Positions 34,420 through 43,992 are shown, numbered from the stretch's first letter. The stretch: 64,000 nt of DNA from JANJUB01 sp964586225 (GCA_964586225.1 CAZPHD010000007.1:1-64000); one strand, 5' to 3'. Translations and numbers: made by a program. Notes: a model not told the origin generated them from the sequence alone.

Positions 34420-34497
34420 GATTTAACTTACGACAAAGTCCACTAAGGTTCGATTGAATCTGAATGAACAGTCTGCGCAACAAGTTTTGGGACTTTT

Positions 34498-34526
34498 TTG
34501 ATTTTTCTGCATATCTGATGTACAAT
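34498..34526 (+). promoter_or_regulatory. Promoter of the Rhs gene
   Basis: TTGATT (34498-34503), 17 bases, TACAAT (34521-34526): the best -35/-10 pair in the window. Transcription should start near 34533. Confidence 0.55.
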
Positions 34527-34564
34527 CATGTGGTAGCCTTCCGAAACTAGGATTGCACAGAATC

Positions 34565-37500
34565 ATGGCCATACTGACCCTACTCGCCTCAGTGCTCATG
34601 TTGTCACCGTCAACAGGGCCCATAAGCCTTGCTCCGCAGGCAAATCCCCACGTTCCTTACCGGGTGCCAACGGCCCTGGCCGTGACTGGCAGCACGCCGC
34701 CCGGTACCGGCTCGACGTGGGAGATTGTGAAAGCCGCGGACCTTGTCGCGACGAACTTGAACACGAATGGCTGGTATGTCACTCACTCAGCTCCATCGAC
34801 ACTGACTGTGAGCGCACCCTATGGTATCTCTCCCATCAATGGGCTCGAGGTTCGATTTAACGCGCAGGGTGTGGGTAAATCCACAACCTTCGACCTCGTG
34901 CCACGCGGCGTCGAAGGAGGCATCCTGGACATTTGGGTTCGCACAGGGGGGACCCAGCAAGTCCCAAGCAATCCTGGCTCATACACCATTTATAAGGGAG
35001 GAAACATTGTTGACATCGGAGGGTCAGATGGATGGCTTCAAACATGGGTAGGACCACACGGGGAACTTCTACCGCAGCCATTTCACATCGCGATTCATGT
35101 GCCCGCTGACGTTGCGCTGGGCACAGACTACGAATGGCGAGCCAGCGACTCACTCGATGCACTGCCCGTGCCACAGCATTATTCGAGCAACTTTGACATC
35201 GTCGCGCCGGTGTTCGGCTTTCCGATCAACATCCAGGCGGATCCACCATTTGGATTTCTCTCTGAACCCATGGTGCTCGTGCCGTGGATGGAAAGCCTCA
35301 AACCGAGCGACTCTGCTGATTCACCGGACGGTGGACCTGCTTCAATATTTAGCGTGGACTTGGTGCATGGTGTCCTCACCGCCTCAACTGGTGTAGACGT
35401 TGTTGCCGCGAACACCAAGGGTCCCGATGTCCCGTTTGGGTTGACCTATCGCAGCGCACTATCGGCGGCCAACCTCTCGTCCCCTGGTCTCCCGCCGGGG
35501 TGGGTTCACAACTGGGACCTCAGAATCGTCTCGCTCGAGGCACCTGCGCCTGGTCCAGTCGGGGGCGGTGGTGCGGCTGGAGGCGGTCTGATGGGTCTGT
35601 TCGCAAGCTTGATGCCAGCGCCTTCGCAGTGGGCCAACCTTCAGCTGATCTTCCCTAGCGGGGCATCCATCATGCTACAACCCGTCATCGGAACGGGGGG
35701 CAACCCTACTGGGGAATTCCTCGTCCCCGCCGGAACTCCGTTCATTGTCGAAGGCGTTCCTACGACGACCCTCAATGTCTGGACAAACATCACTCTCGTC
35801 CACAGCGGACTTGCTAGGGACGTCTTCACCAAACCCGCTGGGGACTCGTTTTTCCGGCTCACCAAGGTGATTCATGACAATGCCCAGGAGCTCAACCTCA
35901 CCTACACAGGCGGCAAACTCCTGTCCATCGCCAACTCAGGGCAAACGCTCCTGTCGGTTGCTTATGGCGGTGGCGGGTTCATTTCGACCGTCACCGAGAA
36001 CGTTGCGGGCAAAGCACGGACTTATACTTACTCAGGAAATCAGCTGAGCACGGTCTCGCAGTTAGGCACGACGGCAGTCGAATGGCTCTTCACGTACCAG
36101 ACGATCGAGGATCGGAAGTATCTCAACTCAGCCCGATCGAAGGATCCTCACGGCGTCAACCAGACTGCCACCGTCACGTATGAGTCCGCAACCGGACGTG
36201 TGCACAGCCTTCTCGATGCGAACAGCAAGGCTCGATCATATGGCTACTTGCCCTCCGGCGGCGCAAACGTGTCGCTGGTGGATTTCTGGAATCCAGATAA
36301 CTACACCGTAGAGTGTGACTCTTTGGGCCGACTCTCCAGGTATACGACAGCGGCGGGCGATCCAACGCAGTTCATCTACAACGGGACGAACCCAGCTCTC
36401 CTCGAGCGAATCATAGAGCCCCTCGGCGGTCAAGCGTTTGTCAGCGAAGTTGACTCGCACGGCAACCCTGGCCGAGTTACGACGACCCAAGGAAGCTATG
36501 TCCGATACACTTGGGAGTATCCTGATGAGGCTCCCAAGGGCCGAATCTCGCAAGTGCAGGAGTTCTCAAGCACCGGGGGAGCGAAGCCTGCAACGACGAT
36601 CTCCTACTATGGCGCGGGGGATCCCGACGGCAAGATCGGCATGCTCAAAACTATCGTGGATCAAGGCGTGGACACGACCACATACAAGTACACCGCCCTA
36701 GGCAATATCAAGACGATCACGAGCACGGGCAGCGGCACGACGACATTTGGATACGATCAGGATAAGCTTGGCGTTCCGAAGCCAGAGCGCTATGGCCTGC
36801 CTTACTATGTGCGCCCCGGATCCTCAACGGGCTCGGTGCCGGACACGACGTGGTTCAACTATGACACTCGGGGGCGGACGATCGAGACAACGGACTCAAA
36901 GGGTGCCGTTTCCACGTTCACATGGAATGACTATGGTCAGATCACGGCTGCTACGGGACCGAACGGATACGGGCTGACGACAACCCGACCGGTTCTTGGG
37001 CAAGCCGCAACCAGCTTCAAATCAACTAAGGTTGGGCAGACGATCGCGACGCTCTTTGAAAACACGTACGACGCTGAGTCCGCGATCGCCACGTTCAAGG
37101 ACGGTTCGAGCAGCAGTGCCGGCCCCAAAATCGAGTCCCCAAGGCTCAACACCCAATACGACCTCAAGGCGTTGACGAACGGGAATGGCCAACAAGCGCA
37201 TGGTTTCACCCCCTACCCCGTACAGCGTCGGCTTGACGTCAAGTTTGGAACCGGGGCACGTAGCTTGACTGAGAAAATCTTCTCGAACCGAAATGGGCTT
37301 TTGGAAACAGTGCACGGTCAAGAGAACAGTCGCTCGGTCCACTTGAGTCGAAACCAGACGACTTCTGTCGTCAACAGCATCGCGTTTACCATGTTGGGGA
37401 CGCCTAATGGCACCGCCGACGCTTCCTTCACTTACGACGCGTTTGGTCGCCCCTCCAGCACGTTCTCCTGGGCACAAACATCTGGGTCAAGCAACAGCTA

Positions 37501-39607
37501 TTCAGACCTCGGCACCAAGCACGACTATTTATACAGTGATCGGGATCAAGTCATTCGCGACGACGTAACGAACGAGACTCGTGGTGGAACCCAAGGCATC
37601 TCATACGGATACAACCCAAATGGTTCACGGCAGTTCATGATCGTGGACATTAAAGACTCATACGGGAACAACGCCGCAACGTATCCGAAGGTGAAGTTCG
37701 AGTACACGTACGATGCCATTGGGCGCATCTCCGACATCGCCGCCTACTACCAGACAGGGACGGGGAGTCTGATCACGCCAGCGGTTGCAAGGGCAACATA
37801 CTCCTATGATGCCAACGGCAGGATCATCGCTGTCCGCACGCTCAAGTCTACGATCTTGTACGAATACAACGATGCGGGGCAACTCATCGGCCAGATCAAC
37901 GCAACGAAGGATGGGCTTCTGGATCCGTTTGCCCCCACCAGCTACAACTTCACCGATCCGCACAACGGCACCGCTCACACGAAGCTCTCCGAGTTTACGA
38001 ACATCTCCTACAATGCGAGGGGCCACATTATCAGTATGAGTTTCTTGGCCGCCACGACCCTGGGTACATCTCAGCAACAAACGGCCTACGGCACGGGTAG
38101 CGTGACATTTGGATACGATGGTGGAGGTCGGCTCCTCACCGAGGCCTGGACTGGCAGCGGCAGCTCGGCGGTCAACCTCGTGCACGAGTATGACAATGCG
38201 GACAACCTAAAGAAGCTCCGGAGCAATACATGGACCATTGATCCTGGAAGCGACCAAGTGCTTACCGGATCGCTCGCTGGATACACGTCGCCGTCCTACA
38301 ACTCTTCGGGGGAAGTCACGGCCCTGAATGGCTTCGAGTTCTTGTATGGTGCCCAAGGTCGCCTTGGACTAATCAATGGCACATCCCTTGAGAAGGGTGC
38401 CTTCACAAACATAGCCCTCGACCAGCGGTCGAACTACGACGCGGACGGTCTGCGGACTTACCAAGTCTTCAGTTTCGGCACGTCAGCAAACCAGCTGGAT
38501 AACGAGCAAATGTTCCTTTACGATGGAACAGCGCTCTTGTGTCGCTGGGTGGGGCTCTGGGGGAATGGAGGCACACACAATGCAGTCAACGCGGTGAGCG
38601 ACCTTGGGCAATCCTGGGCTCCCGATGCCTTCGTTCTCTACCTCTGGGGTCCGACCGGGCCGGTCATGGAGTTCGACATGCTCGGCAACAGCAAGGCATT
38701 CCTCTATGATCCTCTCGGGAACACCCTGAACACGACCACCCATGAGGGCCTGGCTGAAAAGCCGCTGTTCTATGATGGCTACGGCATGCTCGTCTGGCCG
38801 GACGCGCCAGGCAGCGACCGGATGCGTCGTCAGCCATTCCAATACAAAGGCCAGGCGGGCTACTACGGCGACGCCCATACGGGGCTGTACTACTGCCACA
38901 ACCGCTACTATGACCCGCGGTTGGGAAGTTGGCTAAGCCGCGACCCGATTGGCCTGGATGGGGGCGTAAATCTCTACTCCTACTGCGGCGGCAACCCGGT
39001 CATGTTCTGGGATCCTAGCGGATTGGACTTCCGTGACTGGTTCTTTGGCAACTCTTTTGGCCAACTCTTTGTGGGCGAGAACTGGAGACTCGGGACCTAT
39101 ACAGGCGGCTCTGCCACGTTAAACGTCTTTTCCCTTGGATTCTATAATAACGAGACTGCCGCGCAAATGCCTGGATATGGAACCTCTCGAGGCTTTGCCA
39201 ACGTTAGCTTCCAGACTTTGACCACGGCAGTTCCTGTAACGAAGGCCGTTCAAGGCGCTCGAGTGGTTGCTGTTACGGCTCGCCTAAAGGTCCTTACGAA
39301 GCGTGTCATCGCAAAGAAACCCCCACTAACCGCACCTCAGGCCAAGAGGGTTGCCGTGAATCCGCGCCTGCGGCCAGCGTATGAGGGTGAAAGACTTGAC
39401 GCGATGCTCAAACAGGATGTTGGACAAGACAACTTTCTCAGACTCTTAGGCGTGCAAACCACGCCCGGTTTCAAGTTTGGACCGGACTTCTTCATAAAAG
39501 ATGGCTTCCTGGGACGAGGAAGGTGGTGGGATTTGACAACCCGAGCTCGATGGGATGCCCATGTGACGAAGTACGGTAAGGGCGGCATACCCTTGTTCCA
39601 CAGGTAG
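34565..39607 (+). CDS. Secreted Rhs/YD-repeat polymorphic toxin with nuclease-like C-terminus
   Basis: About 1,680 residues. A signal peptide (ILTLLASVLMLSPSTGPIS) is followed by a non-repetitive part to about residue 430, then YD/Rhs repeats (TYSYDANGRI, FGYDGGGRLL, YDAFGRPSS), then the Rhs core TGLYYCHNRYYDPRLGSWL...DPIGLDG near residue 1440 and DPSGLDF. After DPSGL the sequence changes to a unique C-terminal module of about 190 residues. Its end (FGPDFFIKD, RWWDLTT, HVTKYGKGGIPL) has the spacing of PD-(D/E)xK-like nuclease toxins. A TTG four codons upstream is an alternative start. Secretion route is unknown: no T6SS or TPS genes adjoin. Confidence 0.85.
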   Translation: MAILTLLASVLMLSPSTGPISLAPQANPHVPYRVPTALAVTGSTPPGTGSTWEIVKAADLVATNLNTNGWYVTHSAPSTLTVSAPYGISPINGLEVRFNAQGVGKSTTFDLVPRGVEGGILDIWVRTGGTQQVPSNPGSYTIYKGGNIVDIGGSDGWLQTWVGPHGELLPQPFHIAIHVPADVALGTDYEWRASDSLDALPVPQHYSSNFDIVAPVFGFPINIQADPPFGFLSEPMVLVPWMESLKPSDSADSPDGGPASIFSVDLVHGVLTASTGVDVVAANTKGPDVPFGLTYRSALSAANLSSPGLPPGWVHNWDLRIVSLEAPAPGPVGGGGAAGGGLMGLFASLMPAPSQWANLQLIFPSGASIMLQPVIGTGGNPTGEFLVPAGTPFIVEGVPTTTLNVWTNITLVHSGLARDVFTKPAGDSFFRLTKVIHDNAQELNLTYTGGKLLSIANSGQTLLSVAYGGGGFISTVTENVAGKARTYTYSGNQLSTVSQLGTTAVEWLFTYQTIEDRKYLNSARSKDPHGVNQTATVTYESATGRVHSLLDANSKARSYGYLPSGGANVSLVDFWNPDNYTVECDSLGRLSRYTTAAGDPTQFIYNGTNPALLERIIEPLGGQAFVSEVDSHGNPGRVTTTQGSYVRYTWEYPDEAPKGRISQVQEFSSTGGAKPATTISYYGAGDPDGKIGMLKTIVDQGVDTTTYKYTALGNIKTITSTGSGTTTFGYDQDKLGVPKPERYGLPYYVRPGSSTGSVPDTTWFNYDTRGRTIETTDSKGAVSTFTWNDYGQITAATGPNGYGLTTTRPVLGQAATSFKSTKVGQTIATLFENTYDAESAIATFKDGSSSSAGPKIESPRLNTQYDLKALTNGNGQQAHGFTPYPVQRRLDVKFGTGARSLTEKIFSNRNGLLETVHGQENSRSVHLSRNQTTSVVNSIAFTMLGTPNGTADASFTYDAFGRPSSTFSWAQTSGSSNSYSDLGTKHDYLYSDRDQVIRDDVTNETRGGTQGISYGYNPNGSRQFMIVDIKDSYGNNAATYPKVKFEYTYDAIGRISDIAAYYQTGTGSLITPAVARATYSYDANGRIIAVRTLKSTILYEYNDAGQLIGQINATKDGLLDPFAPTSYNFTDPHNGTAHTKLSEFTNISYNARGHIISMSFLAATTLGTSQQQTAYGTGSVTFGYDGGGRLLTEAWTGSGSSAVNLVHEYDNADNLKKLRSNTWTIDPGSDQVLTGSLAGYTSPSYNSSGEVTALNGFEFLYGAQGRLGLINGTSLEKGAFTNIALDQRSNYDADGLRTYQVFSFGTSANQLDNEQMFLYDGTALLCRWVGLWGNGGTHNAVNAVSDLGQSWAPDAFVLYLWGPTGPVMEFDMLGNSKAFLYDPLGNTLNTTTHEGLAEKPLFYDGYGMLVWPDAPGSDRMRRQPFQYKGQAGYYGDAHTGLYYCHNRYYDPRLGSWLSRDPIGLDGGVNLYSYCGGNPVMFWDPSGLDFRDWFFGNSFGQLFVGENWRLGTYTGGSATLNVFSLGFYNNETAAQMPGYGTSRGFANVSFQTLTTAVPVTKAVQGARVVAVTARLKVLTKRVIAKKPPLTAPQAKRVAVNPRLRPAYEGERLDAMLKQDVGQDNFLRLLGVQTTPGFKFGPDFFIKDGFLGRGRWWDLTTRARWDAHVTKYGKGGIPLFHR

Positions 39608-39621
39608 AATCGGACAGTGCA

Positions 39622-40533
39622 ATGAGGTCAATGGATCAGAAGCAAGTTTTTCGACGCCTGTGTCGGGGCGGGCCTTTTGATGACCTTGACTTGTTGATGC
39701 ACGAGGGGCGATGTATCGTTCATGGGCTGAGGCTGCCCACAATGGAGTTGCCCCGCCGCTTGTTCGGACTGGGCGATGGTCTCCGGTTTGTGTCCGATCG
39801 TCAGCACTTTAAACGCAAGACGTTGGAAGGGGTCGAGTTCCACAATTGCGACTTCACCGAACTTGCGTTATCACGGTCAACAGTGAGGAATTGTGTTTTT
39901 AAGAATTGCAAGCTTGAGGGCATTTTCATCTATCGCTCTCGTATTTCTAATTGTGTCTTTCACAAATGCAGCTTGCGTGATACTGCATTTGGCGGAAATA
40001 ATGTGACCTGGCCGGTTCCACCGAACGAATTCGACGAAGTGATGTTTGATCAGTGCGACTTCCGCGGAAGCGCTCACGGATGCGTACTATACACGGCATG
40101 TTCATTTCGACAATGCAGCTTCAAGACGACATTTCCAGGTGCCGTATTCACTAACTGCTCGTTTGAAGGGAGACTCGACGAAGTCATCTTTCATGGGCAG
40201 AATCTCGACTTTCCGAAGATGCCTCCGAACCTCATGGCCGGATGTGATCTCTCGACGGCCGATATCCGCCATTGCCGGTTTGTCGACATGAGTGTGAATC
40301 CTGCCATCTTCGGCGAGAACCAGGATGTCCTCATTCTCTGGAATGGGCCAGAGGATTGGAGACGATGGTTAGAGGGTGGTCACATCGAATGCACAGAGGG
40401 CAACTGCGCTTTCGTGGAGATTATGATCGATGGCCGTAGCCGACCCGACGTAGCCAGCCGAAGTAATCTTTCGGAATTGTTCACTCAGAAGGAGATCGAG
40501 GCACTTGAGTCAATATCTCAAGGAGTTCTATAA
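39622..40533 (+). CDS. Pentapeptide-like repeat protein, candidate immunity protein
   Basis: 303 residues. Repeats with the A(D/N)LxF-type pattern are visible though irregular: FHNCDFTEL, VRNCVFKNCKL, ISNCVFHKCSLRDTAF, MFDQCDFRGS, FRQCSFKTT, FTNCSFEGR, FVDMSVNP. A C-terminal globular part has WNGPEDWRRWLEGG. Starts 14 bp after the toxin stop, so it is the first candidate for its immunity protein. Pentapeptide proteins can mimic DNA, which would suit protection against a nuclease; that link is an inference. Its base composition is visibly lower in GC than the flanking genes. Confidence 0.72.
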   Translation: MRSMDQKQVFRRLCRGGPFDDLDLLMHEGRCIVHGLRLPTMELPRRLFGLGDGLRFVSDRQHFKRKTLEGVEFHNCDFTELALSRSTVRNCVFKNCKLEGIFIYRSRISNCVFHKCSLRDTAFGGNNVTWPVPPNEFDEVMFDQCDFRGSAHGCVLYTACSFRQCSFKTTFPGAVFTNCSFEGRLDEVIFHGQNLDFPKMPPNLMAGCDLSTADIRHCRFVDMSVNPAIFGENQDVLILWNGPEDWRRWLEGGHIECTEGNCAFVEIMIDGRSRPDVASRSNLSELFTQKEIEALESISQGVL

Positions 40534-40596
40534 TGCCTTGGACGTGAGGCACGCTTCTAGTCGTGTTTCCGGAATTGGACGCATAAGGTTTTAAGA

Positions 40597-41010
40597 ATGC
40601 AGACGCCAGCTGTTCGAGGTATTAACACGTCCCACTTTGGAATTGAAAGTGGCTTCCGCGATAGACACTACTTCACCAACTTGGCTAAGCGAAAGGGCAA
40701 CCTGGCGAAGATTGTCGTTTATTGCCCAGACAATACGAAGCGAACCATCGTAGGACACACCGATGTTAGGATCGAGCCACCTTACTGGTCGCTACTCTTC
40801 CTTAACGGCTTCGTGAGCGGCATCCCCATCCTCTCAGAACCCATCGTCACTTACGAGTTTCGCGAACTGAAGCTGCTGGTTGCCAAGCACATTCGACGGG
40901 TGAGGCACTCCATCGCGGGTGGAGGGCCTGAACTGAAGGAGCTCCTTGAGCGAGCGACCACATTCGATGACCTGCTCGACATTGTGCATCCCCAGCCAGA
41001 AAGGACGTAA
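40597..41010 (+). CDS. Hypothetical protein, 137 aa, in toxin island
   Basis: No family recognised. Soluble, basic, with DRHYFTNLAKRKGNLAKIVVYC and a C-terminal helix (PELKELLERATTFDDLLDIV). It follows the pentapeptide-like gene by 63 bp and precedes the Imm26-like gene by 7 bp, so it is co-transcribed with the latter. It may be a second immunity or effector-associated protein; the evidence is position only. Confidence 0.6.
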   Translation: MQTPAVRGINTSHFGIESGFRDRHYFTNLAKRKGNLAKIVVYCPDNTKRTIVGHTDVRIEPPYWSLLFLNGFVSGIPILSEPIVTYEFRELKLLVAKHIRRVRHSIAGGGPELKELLERATTFDDLLDIVHPQPERT

Positions 41011-41017
41011 CCGCAAC

Positions 41018-41482
41018 ATGGCACGCAAGAGATTGACTGTTGGTTCTGTCGCCCGGGTGATGGAACTGGATGAAAGGCAGATCCTCGCTCACTATGTACA
41101 TGCAGGCGAGCGTGGTCCCTTCGTGCAGCTGTACCGCTGTCCGCAAAACTGGAGCGACACCCAGGGCTGGGCGGATTGCGAGAAGGTGCTGACTCCAGTC
41201 ATTGTCGGAATCGGCGCAGCGGTTGGTTCGGGGCGATGGCCGCTGATTGGCCACATTCCGCCAGAACCATTCGTCTATCCGACCTACTTGATGAATGCGG
41301 GGCCGAGAAGTTGGTATGTGTTTGATGGCACGAGCGAGAGATTCCTAGGAGACTCGGTTCCCGCGGAACTCCAACAGCTCGAACACCTGTCCGTGTGGTC
41401 CGCCGAACTCCTGGAAGAGCGGCTACAGACCGGGATCAACTTGCTTTCCTACGAGCGGATTCGAAACTGGCCCGAGCGCTGA
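41018..41482 (+). CDS. Imm26-like immunity protein, 154 aa
   Basis: Starts at MARKRLTVGSVARVMELDERQILAHYV; the following FVQLYR, TPVIVGIGAAVGSGRWPLIGHIPPEPFVYPTYL and MNAGPRSWYVFDG fit the Imm26 family of immunity proteins found beside polymorphic toxins. It comes third after the Rhs gene. Whether it neutralises this toxin or is a leftover for a displaced C-terminus cannot be told. The toxin-island genes have looser codon use than the flanking housekeeping genes. Confidence 0.6.
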   Translation: MARKRLTVGSVARVMELDERQILAHYVHAGERGPFVQLYRCPQNWSDTQGWADCEKVLTPVIVGIGAAVGSGRWPLIGHIPPEPFVYPTYLMNAGPRSWYVFDGTSERFLGDSVPAELQQLEHLSVWSAELLEERLQTGINLLSYERIRNWPER

Positions 41483-41519
41483 CGGCCCTTCGCTAGCCAT
41501 TCCGGGTACCACACTCAGC

Positions 41520-42812
41520 ATGCGGATTCTGATCATCGGCGGCGGCGGTCGCGAGCATGCCCACGCTTGGAAGCTAGCCCAAGAGCACACTATCTACGTC
41601 TGCCCCGGTAATCCCGGCATCGCCGAAGTCGCCGAATGCATCGTCGGCGATCCTCTCTCCACCGCCGTCCAACTCCGCCCGGACCTGGTGGTCATCGGCC
41701 CCGAAAATCCGCTTATCGAAGGCCTCGCCGACCGCATGCGCATCGAAGGACTCACCGTCTTCGGCCCTGGCGAGGACGGCGCACAGCACGAAGCCAGCAA
41801 GGCCTTCTCCAAGTCCCTCATGCAAGCGGCCGGCGTGCCGACCGCCCCCTTCACGATCCACACCGACGCCGACCAAGCACGACAAGCCGCCAAGGCCCGC
41901 TTTGACGCCGGTCAGTCCGTCGCCGTCAAAGCCAGCGGGGCTGCGCTTGGCAAAGGCGTTGTCGTATGCGACACCTACGAGGACGCCGACGACGCCATCG
42001 CCATGATGCTCGAAGACGACGAACTCGGCGAAGCCGGCCGCACCATCGTCATCGAGGACCGGCTGCGCGGCTGGGAGTTCAGCCTGCTCAGCGTGGTCAG
42101 CGGCACCGAGTTCGTCAGCCTCCCCGTCGCCCAAGATTACAAGCGCGCCCTCGACGGCGACCGCGGCCCGAACACCGGCGGCATGGGCACCTACTCGCCA
42201 GTCGCCAAGGTGGATGACGCGCTGATCCGCAAGACCGAGGACCAGATCGTCCGCCCGATCCTCGCGGCCATGCAAGCGCAAGGCATCGACTACCGCGGCG
42301 TGCTGTTTTCGGGGGTCATGGTGGTGGACGGCGAGCCGATGTGCCTGGAGTACAACGTGCGCTTTGGCGACCCCGAAACGCAGTCGGTGATGCGCCGCCT
42401 GGGACCGGGGCTGGGGGAGTTGCTCTTGGCCGCCGCAAAGGGGCAGCCGCTTCCCGCCATTGGCACCGAAGCCCCCGCCGCGGTGACCGTTGTGCTCGCC
42501 AGCGCTGGCTATCCGGGAGCCTATGAGAAAGGCATTCCCATCCAAATCCCTGATGCTCTGGATGAGGCAGTAGTGGTGTTCCATGCGGGGACGGCGCTGC
42601 GTCGGGACGAACCCACCGACGCCCTCATGGGCTCTCCGGAATCTGAAATCATCAATCTGAAATCTGAAATCGTCACGTCCGGCGGTCGCGTTCTCGGCGT
42701 CAGCGCGACCGGCGCCACCGTCGCCGAAGCCCGCGCCAGAGCCTACGCCGCCGCCGACCGAATCGAGTTCGAAGGCAAGATGTTCCGCCGCGATATCGCC
42801 TCCGAACAGTAA
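41520..42812 (+). CDS. purD: Phosphoribosylamine--glycine ligase
   Basis: Second step of purine synthesis. 430 residues, normal length. N-terminal ILIIGGGGREHAHAWKL, then VVIGPENPLIEGLADR, ATP-grasp motifs SVAVKASGAALGKGVVVCD, GREFSL-like GWEFSLLSVVSG, GPNTGGMGTYSPV and EYNVRFGDPETQ, all present. Between residues about 370 and 390 the protein carries ESEIINLKSEIVTSG, encoded by a CTGAAAT-type 7-bp repeat, inserted before the C-terminal domain's GRVLGVSATG. The insertion is in frame and at a surface-loop-like place. It is 37 bp after the toxin island. Confidence 0.95.
   Translation: MRILIIGGGGREHAHAWKLAQEHTIYVCPGNPGIAEVAECIVGDPLSTAVQLRPDLVVIGPENPLIEGLADRMRIEGLTVFGPGEDGAQHEASKAFSKSLMQAAGVPTAPFTIHTDADQARQAAKARFDAGQSVAVKASGAALGKGVVVCDTYEDADDAIAMMLEDDELGEAGRTIVIEDRLRGWEFSLLSVVSGTEFVSLPVAQDYKRALDGDRGPNTGGMGTYSPVAKVDDALIRKTEDQIVRPILAAMQAQGIDYRGVLFSGVMVVDGEPMCLEYNVRFGDPETQSVMRRLGPGLGELLLAAAKGQPLPAIGTEAPAAVTVVLASAGYPGAYEKGIPIQIPDALDEAVVVFHAGTALRRDEPTDALMGSPESEIINLKSEIVTSGGRVLGVSATGATVAEARARAYAAADRIEFEGKMFRRDIASEQ
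42641..42675 (+). repeat. ATCTGAA heptamer repeat inside purD
   Basis: Five 7-bp units: ATCTGAA, ATCATCA, ATCTGAA, ATCTGAA, ATCGTCA. They code for ESEIINLKSEIV in frame, near the C-terminal third of PurD. Confidence 0.7.
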
Positions 42813-42822
42813 ACTCTGAAAC

Positions 42823-43644
42823 GTGAGCTACGCCGTTGGTTGCGTGCCCTATCTAAACGCCAAGCCCATGGTGTGGCCGTTCCGCGCGGATGGTTCACCC
42901 GTCCAAGTCCGCTTCGATGTCCCCTCGCGACTCCCCGCGATGCTCGATGCGGGCGAAGTCCAAGCCATCCTCGTTAGCAGCATCGAATCGCTAAGGCGCC
43001 CCCGCGCGGCCGACGGCGTCTCGATCTCGAGCCGCGGTCCAGTCGCGAGCGTACGCATGTTCAGCCGCGTTCCTTTCGGCCAGATCGAACGGCTCGCCCT
43101 CGATCAAAGCTCGATGACCAGCAACGCCCTCGGCCAGATCCTGCTCGCCGAGCTCCACGGCGTCCGACCCCAAACTCGCACCTTGCCGAACGACCTCGAG
43201 ATCATGCTTTCGCAGGCCGACGCGGGCATCCTCATCGGCGACGCCGGCATGCGCACTGACGGTACAGGTCTGTACGTGATGGACCTGGGCGAAGCCTGGG
43301 CCGCGCTGACCGGGCTGCCGTTTGTGTGGGCGCTGTGGGTCGGCGGATCGGAACTTGATGCCGGGCTAGCCGTTCACTTGGCCACTGCCCCGCCGACGAC
43401 GCTGGGGGTTTTGGAAAGCGTGCTGCCGCAGTTTGCTACCGAATCGGGATTTGACATCGCGACCGCCCGCCACTACTTTACCGAGATCATGGACTACGGC
43501 TTTGGCGACGAGCATTGCCGCGGACTGGCCGCATTTGCTGACCGAATCACACATCATGGCCTCGCGCAGGACCTCCGCATGCCCGAGTTCGTGGGGTTCA
43601 ACGCAACTGCAGCGCCTGGATCGGGTTTCCATCGGGGTCGGTGA
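42823..43644 (+). CDS. mqnA: Chorismate dehydratase (futalosine menaquinone pathway)
   Basis: Converts chorismate to 3-enolpyruvylbenzoate. 273 residues, MqnA/MqnD fold: N-terminal VGCVPYLNAKPM, FDVPSRLPAMLDAGEVQAILVSSIESLR (family SS-x-x-Y/E), SVRMFSRVPF, LDQSSMTSNALGQILL, and GDAGM with LGEAWAALTGLPFVWALWV. GTG start at 42823, 11 bases after purD stop, so coupled. It shows the organism uses the futalosine route for menaquinone. The 3' end overlaps the convergent VOC gene by 47 bp. Confidence 0.9.
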   Translation: MSYAVGCVPYLNAKPMVWPFRADGSPVQVRFDVPSRLPAMLDAGEVQAILVSSIESLRRPRAADGVSISSRGPVASVRMFSRVPFGQIERLALDQSSMTSNALGQILLAELHGVRPQTRTLPNDLEIMLSQADAGILIGDAGMRTDGTGLYVMDLGEAWAALTGLPFVWALWVGGSELDAGLAVHLATAPPTTLGVLESVLPQFATESGFDIATARHYFTEIMDYGFGDEHCRGLAAFADRITHHGLAQDLRMPEFVGFNATAAPGSGFHRGR

Positions 43645-43954
43645 ACGTATACACCGCACCACTCGGCACGTCATGGAACCCGTGATCGGTTCCACCCCCG
43701 GCCAACACCGCCGCCTGCAAGGCCTCGACATCGTCGGTCATCAGCCCGAGATACCAGCCGCGTCCTTCTTCGCCGCAAGGCCCCTCTGCCTCTGCTAGCC
43801 GAGAGTGAAGCGCAACCACCGCTCCGCCAACCTCAAGCTCGGTCCAATGCGGCGACTCAAACCGAAGCGTCAGCCCCAGCGTATCGCGATAAAACTCCAC
43901 CGCACGCGCCATGTCCGAAACCTGGCACCACGTCTTGCCCAACCCCGTAATCAT
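43598..43954 (-). CDS. VOC superfamily (glyoxalase/bleomycin resistance) protein
   Basis: 118 residues. Two beta-alpha-beta-beta-beta modules: WCQVSDMARAVEFYRDTLGLTLRF at the start and GLMTDDVEALQAAVLAGGG with YTFTDPDGNPIQALQLR at the end. Metal-ligand positions His/Glu are not fully convincing (Gln and Glu visible), so it may be a non-metal or divergent member of the dioxygenase/isomerase superfamily. It overlaps mqnA by 47 bp tail to tail. Divergent from the CorA-type gene with 38 bp. Confidence 0.87.
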   Translation of the reverse strand: MITGLGKTWCQVSDMARAVEFYRDTLGLTLRFESPHWTELEVGGAVVALHSRLAEAEGPCGEEGRGWYLGLMTDDVEALQAAVLAGGGTDHGFHDVPSGAVYTFTDPDGNPIQALQLR

Positions 43955-43992
43955 GTGCCCACTTTAGCACGCGCGGATCGTCCATACGCTAC

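Noticed and set aside
34498..41482. Type VI secretion or two-partner secretion genes for the Rhs protein
   Set aside because: None lies nearby; the toxin has its own signal peptide and the flanks are housekeeping genes.
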